Shown here: positions 47,383 to 56,895 of the stretch, one piece after another
How positions within the stretch are numbered: the stretch's first letter is position 1
How the letters are laid out: each line of letters begins with the position of its first letter
Assembly (NCBI RefSeq): GCF_000300005.1
Contig: NC_018691.1
Coordinates: 1,054,001-1,118,000 of the forward strand
Direction of reading: 5' to 3'
Length of the DNA stretch: 64,000 nt
From: Alloalcanivorax dieselolei B5
GTDB taxonomy: Bacteria > Pseudomonadota > Gammaproteobacteria > Pseudomonadales > Alcanivoracaceae
Translations under genes and position numbers: made by a program
The notes under the pieces: generated by a model
Database searches by the model: none
Seen by the model: the letters and a program-made list of their open reading frames with translations, nothing else
Told to the model about the DNA's origin: nothing

Positions 47383-47823
47383 TTAAACGATGGAGAACAA
47401 CGGCTGGTCGAATTCCACCGGTTCGCCGTCCTCGACCAGGATGGCATCAATAGTGCCGGATTTGTCCGCTTCGATCTGATTCATCATTTTCATCGCTTCG
47501 ACGATGCACAGCACGTCGCCGGCGTTGACCTTCTGGCCCACCTGGGCAAATGGGGTGGCGCCGGGAGAGGAGGCCCGGTAGAACGTGCCCACCATGGGAG
47601 AACGCACCAGATGGCCGGCCGGGGAGGCCGGTTCCGGCTCGGCCGCCGGAGTGGCTTGCGGGGCTGCCGGAGCGGCCGCCACCGGGGCGACGGGGGCCGG
47701 CGCGGCGTTGCGCCAGCCGCCCCGGGTGATGCGTACGGATTCTTCGTTCTCGTGAATTTCCAGTTCTTCGATTCCGGATTCTTCCAGCAGCTCGATCAAT
47801 TTCTTGATTTTTCGAATATCCAT
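47383..47823 (-). CDS. accB: Acetyl-CoA carboxylase, biotin carboxyl carrier protein
   Basis: 146 aa. N-terminal [25 protein letters not shown], a Pro/Ala-rich linker (about 43-70), and the lipoyl/biotinyl domain with EAMKMMNQI (the Lys is biotinylated). Between aroQ and accC, a widely conserved trio. Confidence 0.98.
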   Translation of the reverse strand: MDIRKIKKLIELLEESGIEELEIHENEESVRITRGGWRNAAPAPVAPVAAAPAAPQATPAAEPEPASPAGHLVRSPMVGTFYRASSPGATPFAQVGQKVNAGDVLCIVEAMKMMNQIEADKSGTIDAILVEDGEPVEFDQPLFSIV

Positions 47824-47858
47824 GTCCAGTCCTGTTGGGAGCTGTTGATGTTAAAAGG

Positions 47859-48311
47859 TCAGATGTCGTCGTCGGTGCCCAGACGGCGGATGGTCGCGTC
47901 CAGCGCCAATTGGTAACCGTCGGCGCCGAGACCACAGATCACTCCCTCGGCGATGTCCGAGAAATAAGAGTGATGGCGAAAGGTTTCGCGCCGGTGAATA
48001 TTGGAAAGGTGCACCTCGATAAACGGGATGCTCACCGCCAGCAGAGCGTCTCTCAGCGCCACGCTGGTGTGAGTGAAGGCGGCCGGGTTGATCAGAATGA
48101 AGTCGACGCCTTCCCCGCGGGCGGCATGGATGCGCTCAATCAACTCGTATTCCGCATTGCTTTGCATATGCTGCAGATGATGGCCGGCCTTCCGGGCCCG
48201 GATCTGCAGGGCCTGGTCGATTTCCGCCAAATTAGTGGCACCGTATTTGTCCGGCTCGCGCTGGCCGAGCAGATTCAGGTTGGGTCCGTGCAGAACCAGA
48301 ATGGTGGCCAA
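47859..48311 (-). CDS. aroQ: Type II 3-dehydroquinate dehydratase
   Basis: 150 aa. TTG start at 48311, with AGGGG upstream and no in-frame ATG nearby. [21 protein letters not shown] (catalytic Tyr later in [20 protein letters not shown] region), [18 protein letters not shown] are the AroQ signatures. It dehydrates 3-dehydroquinate in the shikimate pathway. 35 bp precede accB, implying an operon aroQ-accB-accC. Confidence 0.95.
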   Translation of the reverse strand: MATILVLHGPNLNLLGQREPDKYGATNLAEIDQALQIRARKAGHHLQHMQSNAEYELIERIHAARGEGVDFILINPAAFTHTSVALRDALLAVSIPFIEVHLSNIHRRETFRHHSYFSDIAEGVICGLGADGYQLALDATIRRLGTDDDI

Positions 48312-48462
48312 GATGGATACCCCTGAATGTGTCGTTATCTGCGGTGAACAGGAGGGAAAAACGGCATCAGGCCGGGGCTTTTCCCGAAGTTTGCAGTCTA
48401 GGGGGAATCGCCCGGCGAAAAAAGAACTTTACACTATTCGTTACATGTACCGATTCGCTTGT

Positions 48463-48626
48463 ACGCAATCACGCAATCACGCAATCACGCAACACGCTTG
48501 CACGCTAAACCCGAAGTTTGATCGCCGGATCCAGCGATGACTACCTTCCCGAGCAATCCAACCTTTCCGTTTCACACCAGCCTGGCAAACATGGCGTGCA
48601 AGCGTGCCTGCGTGTTGCGTGCCAGC
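48463..48626. repeat. 8-bp tandem array and inverted GCGTG-family repeats
   Basis: ACGCAATC is repeated three times (48463-48486) and runs into ACGCAACACGCTTGCACGC (48487-48505). About 86 bp later GCGTGCAAGCGTGCCTGCGT... (48594-48626) reads as its inverse. This covers half of the 330-bp gap between aroQ and dsbD; no gene is visible in the gap. The array of three units is too short to be a CRISPR. Confidence 0.6.
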
Positions 48627-48641
48627 ATCCGGGGCCCCGGA

Positions 48642-50552
48642 TCAGCCCGATGTGACCGGCAAAACGGTCTGTTCCAGATGGCGGATGAAGCGCTCCGGTC
48701 TCATCTCGCCGAGCACGCGGGATTCCGGGACTTCCTCGCCAGCGGGGCTGAAGAACACCAGACTGGGCAGACCGAAGATGTTGTATTCGGTCATGATCGC
48801 CTGGTTTTCGCTGTTGATGTCGGTGATATCCACCCGATAAAGATCGAATCCCTTCATGGTGGTCAGCACATCCGGATGGCTCAGCGTGGTTTCTTCCAGC
48901 ACCTTGCAGGCCACGCACCACTCGGCGAAGAAGTCCACCAGCACCGGCCGGCCGGCCCGGGAGGACTCCGCCAGGGCCTGACGCAGCGCCGCCTGACCGG
49001 TGAGGGTGCGCCAGGGGCCGTGGTCTTCCGTGGTCGCGGCGGGTTGCGCCGTGCCGGAAGTGGCGGTGGCCGGTGCCGCCGGTTGCTGCCAGTGGGCCAG
49101 CGGTTGCCATGGGTCGCGGGCGCCGGAGGCGGCGCCGATCAGCAAAATCACCCCGTACAGCGTCAGCACCAGGGCAAGGCCCCGTCGCAGACGGGAGCCG
49201 CCTTCTTTCACCGGTTCCAGGGCGCCCAGCTGGACGCCGTAAATGGCCAGCAACAGGCCGTACAGGGCCAGGGTCACCGGCGCCGGCACGATGCGGTCCA
49301 GCAGCCAAATGGCGACGCCGAGCATGACCACGCCGAAGAAGCGTTTGATCTCTTCCATCCACAGGCCGGCCCGGGGCAGCAAATGGCCGCCACCGGTGCC
49401 GAACAGAATCAACGGCACACCCATGCCAATGGACAGTGCGAACAGGCTGGCGGCACCGGTCAGGGCGTCGCCGCTGCCGGCCACATAGATCAGGGCGCCG
49501 GCGAGGATCGGGGTGACGCAGGGTGACACCACCAGGGCGGAGATCATGCCGAGCAGGGCGGCGCCGGCCAGCCCCTTGCGCTTCGGACCGGTCTGGTTGA
49601 GCCGGTCGCGCAGGGCCGCCGGTAATTGCAACTCGTAAAGGCCGAACATGGCCAGTGCCAGCAGTACGAAGATCACCACACTGGTGATGATCGCGGCCGG
49701 CTGTTGCAGCAGGAACTGAAGATTCAGTCCGGCCCCGAACAGGGCCACCAGCAGCCCCGCCAGGGTGTAGGGCACCGCCACGCCGAGCACGTAGGCGCTG
49801 CTGAGCAGGAAGCCACGGCGGGCGCTGGGGTGTTGCTCACCGGCGATGATACCGGAGAGGATCGGAATCATCGGGAACACACAGGGCGTGAACGCCAGCA
49901 GCAGACCGCCGGCGAAGAACAGCCCGATCACCAGCCCCAGGCTCTGGCCGGAGATCCAGCGATTAAAGGCGTTGGCGTCCTCTGAAAACAACGTCTCCAG
50001 AAAGCCCTCGTCGCTTGCGGAGGCGGTTGGCGCGGTGGCCGGCGCGGCAGCGTTCAGCGCCGTGGCGGGCTTGCCGGGACGGGGCTCCTCGAAGGCGAAG
50101 GTCTTGCTGGCCGGTGGGTAGCACAGCAAATCCTCGATGCAGCCCTGATAACGCACTTCCAACTCGGTATCGGCCAGTGGCACGCTGCGCAACGGCAACG
50201 TCACTTCCAGCCGCTGGTAGAACACCTCGACGTCACCGAATATGGGGTCCACCTTCGGTTTGCCCGCGGGCATCTGGAACGCGGAAAAGTCATCGAGAAC
50301 GTTGCCGTTGGTGTCGCGGAGAATGAACTCAAAGCGCTGGCGGTACAGATAGACGTCGTCGAGCAGTTCAAAGCCCACCAGCACCGTCTGCTTGTCCCAA
50401 TCGGCATCCGCCATTACCTGGATCGCTTCGTCCACCGTGGGCGGCTGGTCGTTGCCCAATCCGCCGCTGCCGCCCAGAGACAGCGCAAGCGCGGGACCGG
50501 CGAGCAGCCCCAGCACAAAAAGGGATAATAGTGAACGCAAGCGTTGTGTCAT
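48642..50552 (-). CDS. dsbD: Thiol:disulfide interchange protein DsbD
   Basis: 636 aa from ATG 50552 (the frame continues to 50603). Signal peptide, N-terminal alpha domain with YQGCIEDLLCYPP (redox Cys pair), an eight-helix membrane domain with TPCVFPMIPILSG and VSPCVTPILAG Cys, and a C-terminal thioredoxin domain with FAEWCVACKVLEE (WCVAC). It moves electrons from cytoplasmic thioredoxin to periplasmic DsbC and cytochrome maturation. Separated from DUF2333 by a divergent 375-bp gap. Confidence 0.96.
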   Translation of the reverse strand: MTQRLRSLLSLFVLGLLAGPALALSLGGSGGLGNDQPPTVDEAIQVMADADWDKQTVLVGFELLDDVYLYRQRFEFILRDTNGNVLDDFSAFQMPAGKPKVDPIFGDVEVFYQRLEVTLPLRSVPLADTELEVRYQGCIEDLLCYPPASKTFAFEEPRPGKPATALNAAAPATAPTASASDEGFLETLFSEDANAFNRWISGQSLGLVIGLFFAGGLLLAFTPCVFPMIPILSGIIAGEQHPSARRGFLLSSAYVLGVAVPYTLAGLLVALFGAGLNLQFLLQQPAAIITSVVIFVLLALAMFGLYELQLPAALRDRLNQTGPKRKGLAGAALLGMISALVVSPCVTPILAGALIYVAGSGDALTGAASLFALSIGMGVPLILFGTGGGHLLPRAGLWMEEIKRFFGVVMLGVAIWLLDRIVPAPVTLALYGLLLAIYGVQLGALEPVKEGGSRLRRGLALVLTLYGVILLIGAASGARDPWQPLAHWQQPAAPATATSGTAQPAATTEDHGPWRTLTGQAALRQALAESSRAGRPVLVDFFAEWCVACKVLEETTLSHPDVLTTMKGFDLYRVDITDINSENQAIMTEYNIFGLPSLVFFSPAGEEVPESRVLGEMRPERFIRHLEQTVLPVTSG

Positions 50553-50927
50553 CGATTTCTCCAGATAACCGGTTTTGTCCCTGGCCCGGTTTCCCCCAAA
50601 CATAAAGAGCGGGGCCCCGACCTGCCGGCGGCGGCCCTGGCGCTATCCATTTTCTGTATACCCCGGGTAGATATAGAGGCCGCCGGCGCGGATCGGTTCC
50701 CAGTCTGCGCCTTGCGGATTAAAGGGGCTTTAAGAGCGGCGGCGAAGAACGCATTGTGCCCCCATGCCGAAATGGACGCAAAGACCGCTGCCGCCGGCGG
50801 CACGGGCCCTGTCGTTGGCGACAAAGGCTGCTATATTGGCGCACAATGCCGTGGAGTCCCGAGCCCGGGCTCCGACATGATGGAAAAGGCCGCTGCCGGC
50901 CTGACAGGACGCGAGTGGGGATCACCG
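50553..50927. other. Divergent intergenic region between dsbD and DUF2333
   Basis: 375 bp, G+C rich, with no gene that I can support. TATATT at 50832-50837 could be a -10 for the rightward gene but its -35 match is poor. CTATAT and TATACA in the opposite strand (about 50657-50676) are possible dsbD -10 elements. Open frames here lack coding character. Confidence 0.4.
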
Positions 50928-51920
50928 ATGAGTAATGAAAAGTTCTCCCAGAAGATGGGCGACCGGTTGCTGGATCCGGCCAATAACCGGATATGGAAAG
51001 GCGCCCTGTGGTTGATCGTGATCCTGCTTCTGGTGGATGTACTGCTCGGCTGGTACTGGAGCTGGGAGCCGGATCTCCAGGAAGTGCGGGCGCTCGCCGA
51101 TGCGAAAACCGGAGAGGTCACGACCCAGGAAGTGATCAATGTGGCCAGTACCCTGCTGGACAAGCCGGGCGGCTACCTGAGCAACGATGTTCTGCCGCAT
51201 CGCCTGTGGCTGGATAACATGCCGTCCTGGGAGTTCGGGGTGCTGGTGCAGTTACGGGATATGGTGCGGGTGATGCGCCGTGATATGAGCCGCTCCCAAT
51301 CCCAGAGTCAGGAAGACCGTAATCTGGCGATTGCCGAACCGCAGTTCAACTTCGACTCCCAAAGCTGGGCCATGCCCGCCACGGAAAGCGAATACCGCCG
51401 AGGTATCCGTGCGCTGGAGCGTTATCTGGAAAGCCTGCGTAGCGGCGATGGCCGATTCTACGCCCGCGCCGACAACCTGAATTCCTGGCTCAATGAAGTA
51501 CAGAACCGGCTTGGCGCCCTCAGCCAGGATCTCAGCCGCAGCGTCGGGCGCACCACTCTGGATACCGAGGACGATACCCCGGTGACGCAGTTGGACAGCA
51601 AGGAACGGATGGTGAAAACCCCGTGGCTGAAAATCGATAATGTTTTCTATGAAGCGAGAGGGGCGTCCTGGGCGCTGGTGCAACTGATGCGCGCGCTGGA
51701 AGTGGATTTCGCCGATGTGCTGCGCAAGAAGAACGCCACGGTCAGCTTCCGGCAGATGGTACGTGAGCTGGAAGCCACCCAGGAAACCCTGTGGAGCCCG
51801 ATGGTTCTGAACGGCTCCGGCTTCGGCATCTTCGCCAACCATTCCCTGGTCATGGCCAACTACCTGTCCCGCGCCAACGCTTCCCTGATTGATTTGAGGA
51901 AGCTGCTGCAAGAGGGATAG
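50928..51920 (+). CDS. DUF2333 family protein
   Basis: 330 aa from ATG 50928, with GGGGA six bases before it; an open frame continues to 50544 without family character. One helix near the N-terminus (about 26-46, LWLIVILLLVDVLLGWYW) anchors a mainly helical soluble domain containing TTQEVINVASTLLDKPGGYLSND and LLVKTPWLKIDNVFYEARG-type stretches known only as DUF2333 in gammaproteobacteria. Likely inner-membrane with a periplasmic domain. Function unknown. Repeat copy C follows. Confidence 0.88.
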   Translation: MSNEKFSQKMGDRLLDPANNRIWKGALWLIVILLLVDVLLGWYWSWEPDLQEVRALADAKTGEVTTQEVINVASTLLDKPGGYLSNDVLPHRLWLDNMPSWEFGVLVQLRDMVRVMRRDMSRSQSQSQEDRNLAIAEPQFNFDSQSWAMPATESEYRRGIRALERYLESLRSGDGRFYARADNLNSWLNEVQNRLGALSQDLSRSVGRTTLDTEDDTPVTQLDSKERMVKTPWLKIDNVFYEARGASWALVQLMRALEVDFADVLRKKNATVSFRQMVRELEATQETLWSPMVLNGSGFGIFANHSLVMANYLSRANASLIDLRKLLQEG

Positions 51921-51927
51921 AAAAAGC

Positions 51928-52128
51928 AGTTGACAGTTGATAGTGGACAGTTGACAGCGGCGCGAGACACGACCTGTTGATCCGAAAGCAAAGAGGCCGC
52001 GCCCAAAACTTGAGTGCGGCCTCTCTACTCCTAAACATTAATTCTCTGCTCTTTGCTGATACGCAAACAAACTTTGCATCACCGCATTTTTCTTTTCGCT
52101 GTCAACTGTCCACTATCAACTGTCAATT
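51928..52128. repeat. 201-bp inverted-repeat element, copy C, between DUF2333 and hydrolase genes
   Basis: Arms at 51928-51959 and 52097-52128 match copies A and B almost perfectly (one terminal change). The core hairpin lies at about 51990-52026. Relative to A and B, about 47 extra A+T-rich bases sit between the hairpin and the right arm. The element starts 7 bp after the DUF2333 stop and ends 4 bp before the stop of the convergent gene. Confidence 0.88.
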
Positions 52129-52132
52129 GCCT

Positions 52133-52993
52133 TTACGCCACCGAACTGACCGCCGGCTCCGGCAGGGTGTCCCGCCATTGCGCCACCAGATCGGTGTTGT
52201 CGTCGTCCCAGGGATGGAAGCGCGGGCTCAGATAGCGGAACCAGGCCGGTACGGTGGAGCTGATCACGCCACGGTAACCGAACAGACGCCACAGCCCCTT
52301 GGCCAGCGTCAGTGGTTGCCGGTGGACACCATCGTGCTTGAGGAACTGCCAGGTGAAATAGCTGGTGAAGGTGATCAGATAGGCGGTGCTGATCAGGAAG
52401 GCGCGCTGGCGCTGCCAGTAGTCGCCGTCCACATCCTGGTACAGCTCGAAGGCCACGGCCTTGTGCTCGGTTTCCTCGATGGCGTGCCAGACCCACAAGG
52501 GGCGCACGGAGGGATCCATGTTTTCGATCACGTCCTTGTGGCCGAGAATGGTGTCGGCGAGGATCGCGGTGATGTGTTCCAGGCCGGCGGTGGCGGCCAA
52601 TTGCCGCTCCGGCGGTAAATGCTTGCGGGCGCCGGCCAGCAGCTTCTGTGTCACGTTCAGGGCGCGTTCGACCAGCACATCGTAACCCTGTCCCGCCACC
52701 AGATCGTTGAAGGCCTTGTGCTCCAGGGAATGCATGGCCTCCTGGCCAATGAAGCCGGAGATGTCCTTCTGCCGTTGCGGGTCGTCGACGCGGTCGCGGA
52801 AGGCGCGTACCGCGTCCACGAAAAAGCGCTCGCCGTCGGGGAAGGTGATGGAGAGGACGTTCAAAAGATGGGTGGCCACCGGATCGTCGCCATACCAATA
52901 GCCGGCTTTCTCCAGACCTTTGAAATCGAAGTTCATGCGCCGCACCTTGATCGGCTGGCGTGATGCGGTACGTCGACGGGAAAACAATCGCAT
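52133..52993 (-). CDS. Metal-dependent hydrolase family protein (PF10118-like)
   Basis: 286 aa from ATG 52993, AGGAGA upstream; the open frame to 53341 is not used. Helical sequence with metal-ligand candidates: GQEAMHSLEHKAFND, LEHITAILADTIL and WHAIEETEHKAVAFELY (repeated E/H pairs), a di-iron/ferritin-like pattern typical of the family named 'predicted metal-dependent hydrolase'. Substrate unknown. Divergent from an AraC regulator, which probably controls it. Confidence 0.85.
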   Translation of the reverse strand: MRLFSRRRTASRQPIKVRRMNFDFKGLEKAGYWYGDDPVATHLLNVLSITFPDGERFFVDAVRAFRDRVDDPQRQKDISGFIGQEAMHSLEHKAFNDLVAGQGYDVLVERALNVTQKLLAGARKHLPPERQLAATAGLEHITAILADTILGHKDVIENMDPSVRPLWVWHAIEETEHKAVAFELYQDVDGDYWQRQRAFLISTAYLITFTSYFTWQFLKHDGVHRQPLTLAKGLWRLFGYRGVISSTVPAWFRYLSPRFHPWDDDNTDLVAQWRDTLPEPAVSSVA

Positions 52994-53083
52994 CGGGCTC
53001 TCCTGGCGATTCTGCCAATGTGGGTTGTCCGTCAATATGCTCCAGTAGCGGTGACGGGTCTTGTCGTGGAGGGCCAACCTGTG

Positions 53084-54112
53084 GTGACTTTGGGCCGTGC
53101 CTGGTTTGATGCCGGTATCCCCGGCATTTATGTGGTGCTGTTGTGTGATGTGATGAAAGGGCTGGGCAAGGACCCTGCCGCTTTGCTGGGCGGTGTGGGC
53201 GAAAGCCGTGAACAGCTGCTGGCGCCGCAGAGCCGGGTGCCGCTGGAGCAGGCCCAGCGTTGCGCCGAACAGGCCCTGGATATGGCCGGCTCCGCCGGTC
53301 TGGGATTCCGCTATGCCCGGGCCATGCGCATTACCCTGCATGGTCCGGTGGGGTTGCTGGCGCTGTCCAGTGCCACTCTCGGTGATGGCCTCGATGCCGC
53401 GCGGCGCTACCTGGGGCTGCGGGCGCCGTTATGGCACATGGACCGGCGCGAGGAGGGGGGGCGGGTGATTTTCCCGCTGGTGGCCAATGCCGACCCGGGA
53501 CGGATCCATGCCTTCGTGGTGGAAGCCATGCTGGTGGGGTTCATCCACATGCTGGAACAGCTGCTGGAAGCGGTGCCGGAGGGGGCGGAGCTGCACTTCC
53601 GGCAACCGCCACCACCCCATGCCATGGCGTTGAGGGGAGAAGTGCCGGTGCCGGTACGCTTCAATCAGGATGAGGACGCACTGGTTTTGCCGCAAGCGCT
53701 GCTGTCGGTGGCGCCGCTGTTGGCGGATCCGCAGACCGCGGCACTGGCGCGGGAACAATGCGAGGCCGAGATCAACCGCTGGCGATCGGAACAGGAAGGG
53801 CCCCTGGCCGAGCGGGTGAGGGTGGTGTTGCGTGATATGCCGGCGCCGTTACCGGACCTGACGGCCATGGCGGAACGCATGGCGGTATCGCCGCGGACAC
53901 TGAAACGGCATCTGCAGCAGGCGGGGGCAAGCTATCGGCAAGTCCAGGACGAAGTGCTTTACGAACGGGCGCGGGCGCTGCTCAGGGATCGCCATCAGCG
54001 GGTCAGTGATGTGGCCTATGCATTGGGCTACAACGACGTGGCGAACTTTTCCCGGGCGTTCCGGCGCTGGAGCGGGGAAACGCCAAAACAATTCCGGGAA
54101 CGGGGGTATTGA
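53084..54112 (+). CDS. AraC-family regulator with arabinose-binding-like N-domain
   Basis: About 342 aa from GTG 53084 (GGAGGG upstream); an ATG at 53018 would leave only 24 bp to the divergent hydrolase start, so the later start is preferred. The N-terminal 200 residues are the PF12625-type domain of OruR/ArgR-like members. The C-terminal HTH reads MAERMAVSPRTLKRHLQQAGASYRQVQDEV and VSDVAYALGYNDVANFSRAFRRWSGETPKQFR. Probably controls the divergent hydrolase; ligand unknown. Confidence 0.9.
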   Translation: MTLGRAWFDAGIPGIYVVLLCDVMKGLGKDPAALLGGVGESREQLLAPQSRVPLEQAQRCAEQALDMAGSAGLGFRYARAMRITLHGPVGLLALSSATLGDGLDAARRYLGLRAPLWHMDRREEGGRVIFPLVANADPGRIHAFVVEAMLVGFIHMLEQLLEAVPEGAELHFRQPPPPHAMALRGEVPVPVRFNQDEDALVLPQALLSVAPLLADPQTAALAREQCEAEINRWRSEQEGPLAERVRVVLRDMPAPLPDLTAMAERMAVSPRTLKRHLQQAGASYRQVQDEVLYERARALLRDRHQRVSDVAYALGYNDVANFSRAFRRWSGETPKQFRERGY

Positions 54113-54135
54113 GTGCCGGACAGAGGGACGGTGTG

Positions 54136-54158
54136 CCGCGACCGGGAACCGGCCGCGG
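54136..54158. terminator. Hairpin between the convergent AraC and ppa genes
   Basis: CCGCG-A-CCGG-GAA-CCGG-C-CGCGG forms two short stems separated by a mismatch. It is the main structure in the 57-bp gap. No T run; weak evidence for termination. Confidence 0.35.
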
Positions 54159-54169
54159 AATCCGGGTGC

Positions 54170-54700
54170 TTATTTCTTGTTGAAGGCGTCCACGGACTTG
54201 AGGATTTCCTTCTTGGCGGCTTCGGCGCCGTCCCAGCCGTCCACTTTCACCCACTTGCCCGCTTCCAGCTCCTTATAGTGCTCAAAGAAGTGCTTGATCT
54301 GGGCCAGCAGCAGTTCGGGCAGGTCATTGATGTCTTTGATGTTGTCGTACAGTTTGGTCAGCTTGCTGTGCGGCACCGCCACCAGTTTGGCGTCCTTACC
54401 GGCTTCGTCGGTCATGTTGAGAATGCCCACCGGACGGCAGCGGATCACGGAGCCGGGTACCACCGGGTACGGAGTCACCACCAGCACGTCCAGGGGATCG
54501 CCGTCCTCGGACAGGGTGTTGGGGATGTAGCCGTAGTTGGCCGGGTAGAACATCGGGGTGGCCATGAAACGGTCGACGAAGACGGCGTTGCTGTCCTTGT
54601 CGATCTCGTACTTGATCGGATCGGCATTGGCCGGGATTTCGATCGCCACGTAGATGTCTTCGGGAATCTCTTTCCCGGCGGGTACCTTGGTAAAATCCAT
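54170..54700 (-). CDS. ppa: Inorganic pyrophosphatase
   Basis: 176 aa, family I. The catalytic [16 protein letters not shown] (four Asp binding Mg2+) and NYGYIPNTL are clear. It hydrolyses PPi to drive biosynthesis. A perfect TATAAT on the minus strand lies 51 bp upstream. Confidence 0.97.
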   Translation of the reverse strand: MDFTKVPAGKEIPEDIYVAIEIPANADPIKYEIDKDSNAVFVDRFMATPMFYPANYGYIPNTLSEDGDPLDVLVVTPYPVVPGSVIRCRPVGILNMTDEAGKDAKLVAVPHSKLTKLYDNIKDINDLPELLLAQIKHFFEHYKELEAGKWVKVDGWDGAEAAKKEILKSVDAFNKK

Positions 54701-54750
54701 GAATCGGTCCTTTCAGCGAGGTTTCGAGGTCAAATCAGCAATGGGCGCGG

Positions 54751-54756
54751 ATTATA
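54751..54756 (-). promoter_or_regulatory. Perfect -10 box for ppa
   Basis: TATAAT on the minus strand, preceded by GGTTGC. The -35 region 17 bp upstream (AGCCAG) is poor. Predicted start about 54744, 44 bp before the ppa ATG. Confidence 0.5.
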
Positions 54757-54940
54757 GCAACCGCGAAGTGGCGCTGGCTAATAGCTAAAAGTACCGACGT
54801 CATATCCGGTCAAAGTACCGGGCGAAAGGCGGAAAAGGCCGCCATTGCTGGTCTTGGGGTTTGTTCCACGGCGGCTAAGCGGACACAATAGCCGCTTATG
54901 TTGATCGTACCCAAAGCGCTGAAAACGGAGCCTCCATTCG

Positions 54941-55567
54941 ATGAGTGTGAAAGAAGTTGCCCATCCGCTGGTGAAACACAAGTTGGGACTGCTGCGGCAG
55001 CACAAACTGAGTACCCGCAGTTTCCGCCAGATCACCAGTGAATTGGCGGTCTTGCTGACCTATGAAGCCACCGCCGATATGGAATTGGAGCCGGCCATGG
55101 TGGAAGGCTGGTCCGGATCGGTGGAAGTGCAGCGCATCAAGGGCAAAAAAGTCACCGTGGTGCCGATTCTGCGTGCCGGGATCGGCATGCTCGACGGCGT
55201 GCTGGAACTGATCCCCAGCGCCAAGGTCAGCGTGGTGGGCCTGTATCGCAATGAGGAAACCCTGCAGCCGGTGGCCTATTTCGAGAAGCTGGCCCACGAC
55301 ATTCATGAGCGCACCGCCCTGATCATCGATCCGATGCTGGCCACTGGCGGCTCGCTGATGGCCACCATCGATATGCTGAAGGCGGCGGGCTGTGAACGGA
55401 TCCGCGCGCTGGTGTTGGTGGCGGCTCCGGAGGGTATTCAAAAGGTGGCGCGGGCCCACCCGGACGTGGATATCTATACCGCCTCGGTGGACGAGGGATT
55501 GAACCAGGACGGCTATATCGTGCCGGGCCTGGGCGATGCCGGGGACCGTATTTTCGGTACCCGCTAA
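54941..55567 (+). CDS. upp: Uracil phosphoribosyltransferase
   Basis: 208 aa. [23 protein letters not shown] and [21 protein letters not shown] (PRPP-binding) are specific to Upp. It makes UMP from uracil and PRPP in pyrimidine salvage. In front, AAAGTACCG occurs twice with a 24-bp period (54788, 54812), of unknown meaning. Followed 22 bp later by uraA. Confidence 0.97.
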   Translation: MSVKEVAHPLVKHKLGLLRQHKLSTRSFRQITSELAVLLTYEATADMELEPAMVEGWSGSVEVQRIKGKKVTVVPILRAGIGMLDGVLELIPSAKVSVVGLYRNEETLQPVAYFEKLAHDIHERTALIIDPMLATGGSLMATIDMLKAAGCERIRALVLVAAPEGIQKVARAHPDVDIYTASVDEGLNQDGYIVPGLGDAGDRIFGTR

Positions 55568-55589
55568 CCGATCACGTCACGGAGCCTCC

Positions 55590-56891
55590 ATGTCCGCCAC
55601 TCCCGGTTTCCTTGCGCCGCGCACCGTTCTGGTGGGTGCGCAAATGTTGTTCGTTGCCTTCGGCGCACTGGTGTTGATGCCATTGCTCACCGGCCTGGAC
55701 CCGAGCGTGGCGCTGTTCACCGCCGGGGTTGGCACCTTGTTGTTCCAATGCATCACCGGCTTCTCGATGCCGGTGTTCCTGGCCTCCTCCTTTGTCTTCA
55801 TCGCGCCCATATCCCACGGCGTGCAGGCCTGGGGCCTGCCGGCCACCATGGGGGCGCTGATGGTCACCGCCGTGGTCTATGTGGTGCTGGCGGCGTTGGT
55901 GCGCTGGCGCGGACCGGGCTTTCTTCATGTACTGATGCCGCCGGTGGTGACCGGGCCGATCATCATGGTGATCGGCCTCAGTCTGGCGCCCACCGCGGTG
56001 AACATGGCCATGGGCATGGACGGCACCGGCCAGGAGACCTTGTTTCCGTATGGTCAGGCGCTGATGGTGTCGATGGTGTCGCTGGTCACCACCTTGCTGG
56101 TGGCCACCCTGGCAAAGGGCTTTTTCCGGCTGTTGCCGATCATGGTGGGGGTGCTGTGCGGCTATTCTTCCGCCCTGATGCTGGGCATGGTGGATTTCGC
56201 CGTGGTCACCGAGCGTGCCTGGCTGGCGCCGCCGGAGTTCGTGCTGCCGACTTTCGAATGGCAGGCGATCGTGTTCATGGTGCCGGTGGCATTGGCGCCG
56301 GCCATCGAACATGTCGGTGATGTGCTCGCCATCAGCAACGTCACCGGGCGCGATTATGTGCGCAAGCCCGGCTTGCATCGCACCCTGCTCGGCGACGGTG
56401 TCGCCAGCATGGGCGCCGCCATGGTCGGCGGGCCGCCCAATACCACCTATTCGGAAGTGACCGGGGCGGTGATGCTGACCCGGGTTTTCGATCCCCGGGT
56501 GATGGTGTGGGCCGCCGTTTTCGCCATTGCGTTGTCCTTCCTGTCCCGCTTCGGCGGGTTGTTGCAGAGCATCCCGGCGCCGGTGATGGGCGGCATCCTG
56601 ATTCTCATGTTCGGCTCCATCGCCAGTGTCGGCATGAACACCCTGATCAAGGCCAGGGTGGACCTGGCGCGCCAGCGCAACCTGGTGGTCGTGGCCACCA
56701 CCTTGGTGTTCGGCATCGGTGGCATGGTCATCAGCGGCGGCGGTTTCACGCTGCAGGGGATCAGCTTGTGTGGGGTGCTGGCGGTGGTGCTGAACCTGCT
56801 GTTGCCCGGCCGTGATCCGGTCGTCACCGATCTGCGCCAGGAGCAGGCGGTGGTGGATGATCTTATCGAGCATACCCGTTCCAAGGATTGA
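55590..56891 (+). CDS. uraA: Uracil permease (NCS2/UraA family)
   Basis: 433 aa from ATG 55590, GGAG upstream. About 12-14 helices. APAIEHVGDVLAISNVTGRDY and GGPPNTTYSEVTGAVMLTRVFD contain the NCS2 signature and the substrate-binding Glu. Uracil/H+ symporter, which with upp forms a salvage operon. Confidence 0.93.
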   Translation: MSATPGFLAPRTVLVGAQMLFVAFGALVLMPLLTGLDPSVALFTAGVGTLLFQCITGFSMPVFLASSFVFIAPISHGVQAWGLPATMGALMVTAVVYVVLAALVRWRGPGFLHVLMPPVVTGPIIMVIGLSLAPTAVNMAMGMDGTGQETLFPYGQALMVSMVSLVTTLLVATLAKGFFRLLPIMVGVLCGYSSALMLGMVDFAVVTERAWLAPPEFVLPTFEWQAIVFMVPVALAPAIEHVGDVLAISNVTGRDYVRKPGLHRTLLGDGVASMGAAMVGGPPNTTYSEVTGAVMLTRVFDPRVMVWAAVFAIALSFLSRFGGLLQSIPAPVMGGILILMFGSIASVGMNTLIKARVDLARQRNLVVVATTLVFGIGGMVISGGGFTLQGISLCGVLAVVLNLLLPGRDPVVTDLRQEQAVVDDLIEHTRSKD

Positions 56892-56895
56892 GACC

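Noticed and set aside
48463-48491. Short tandem array as a CRISPR
   Set aside because: Eight-base units without spacers and no cas genes.
50544-50927. N-terminal extension of the DUF2333 protein
   Set aside because: Low-complexity translation with no ribosome site and no family similarity; the ATG at 50928 has a proper site.
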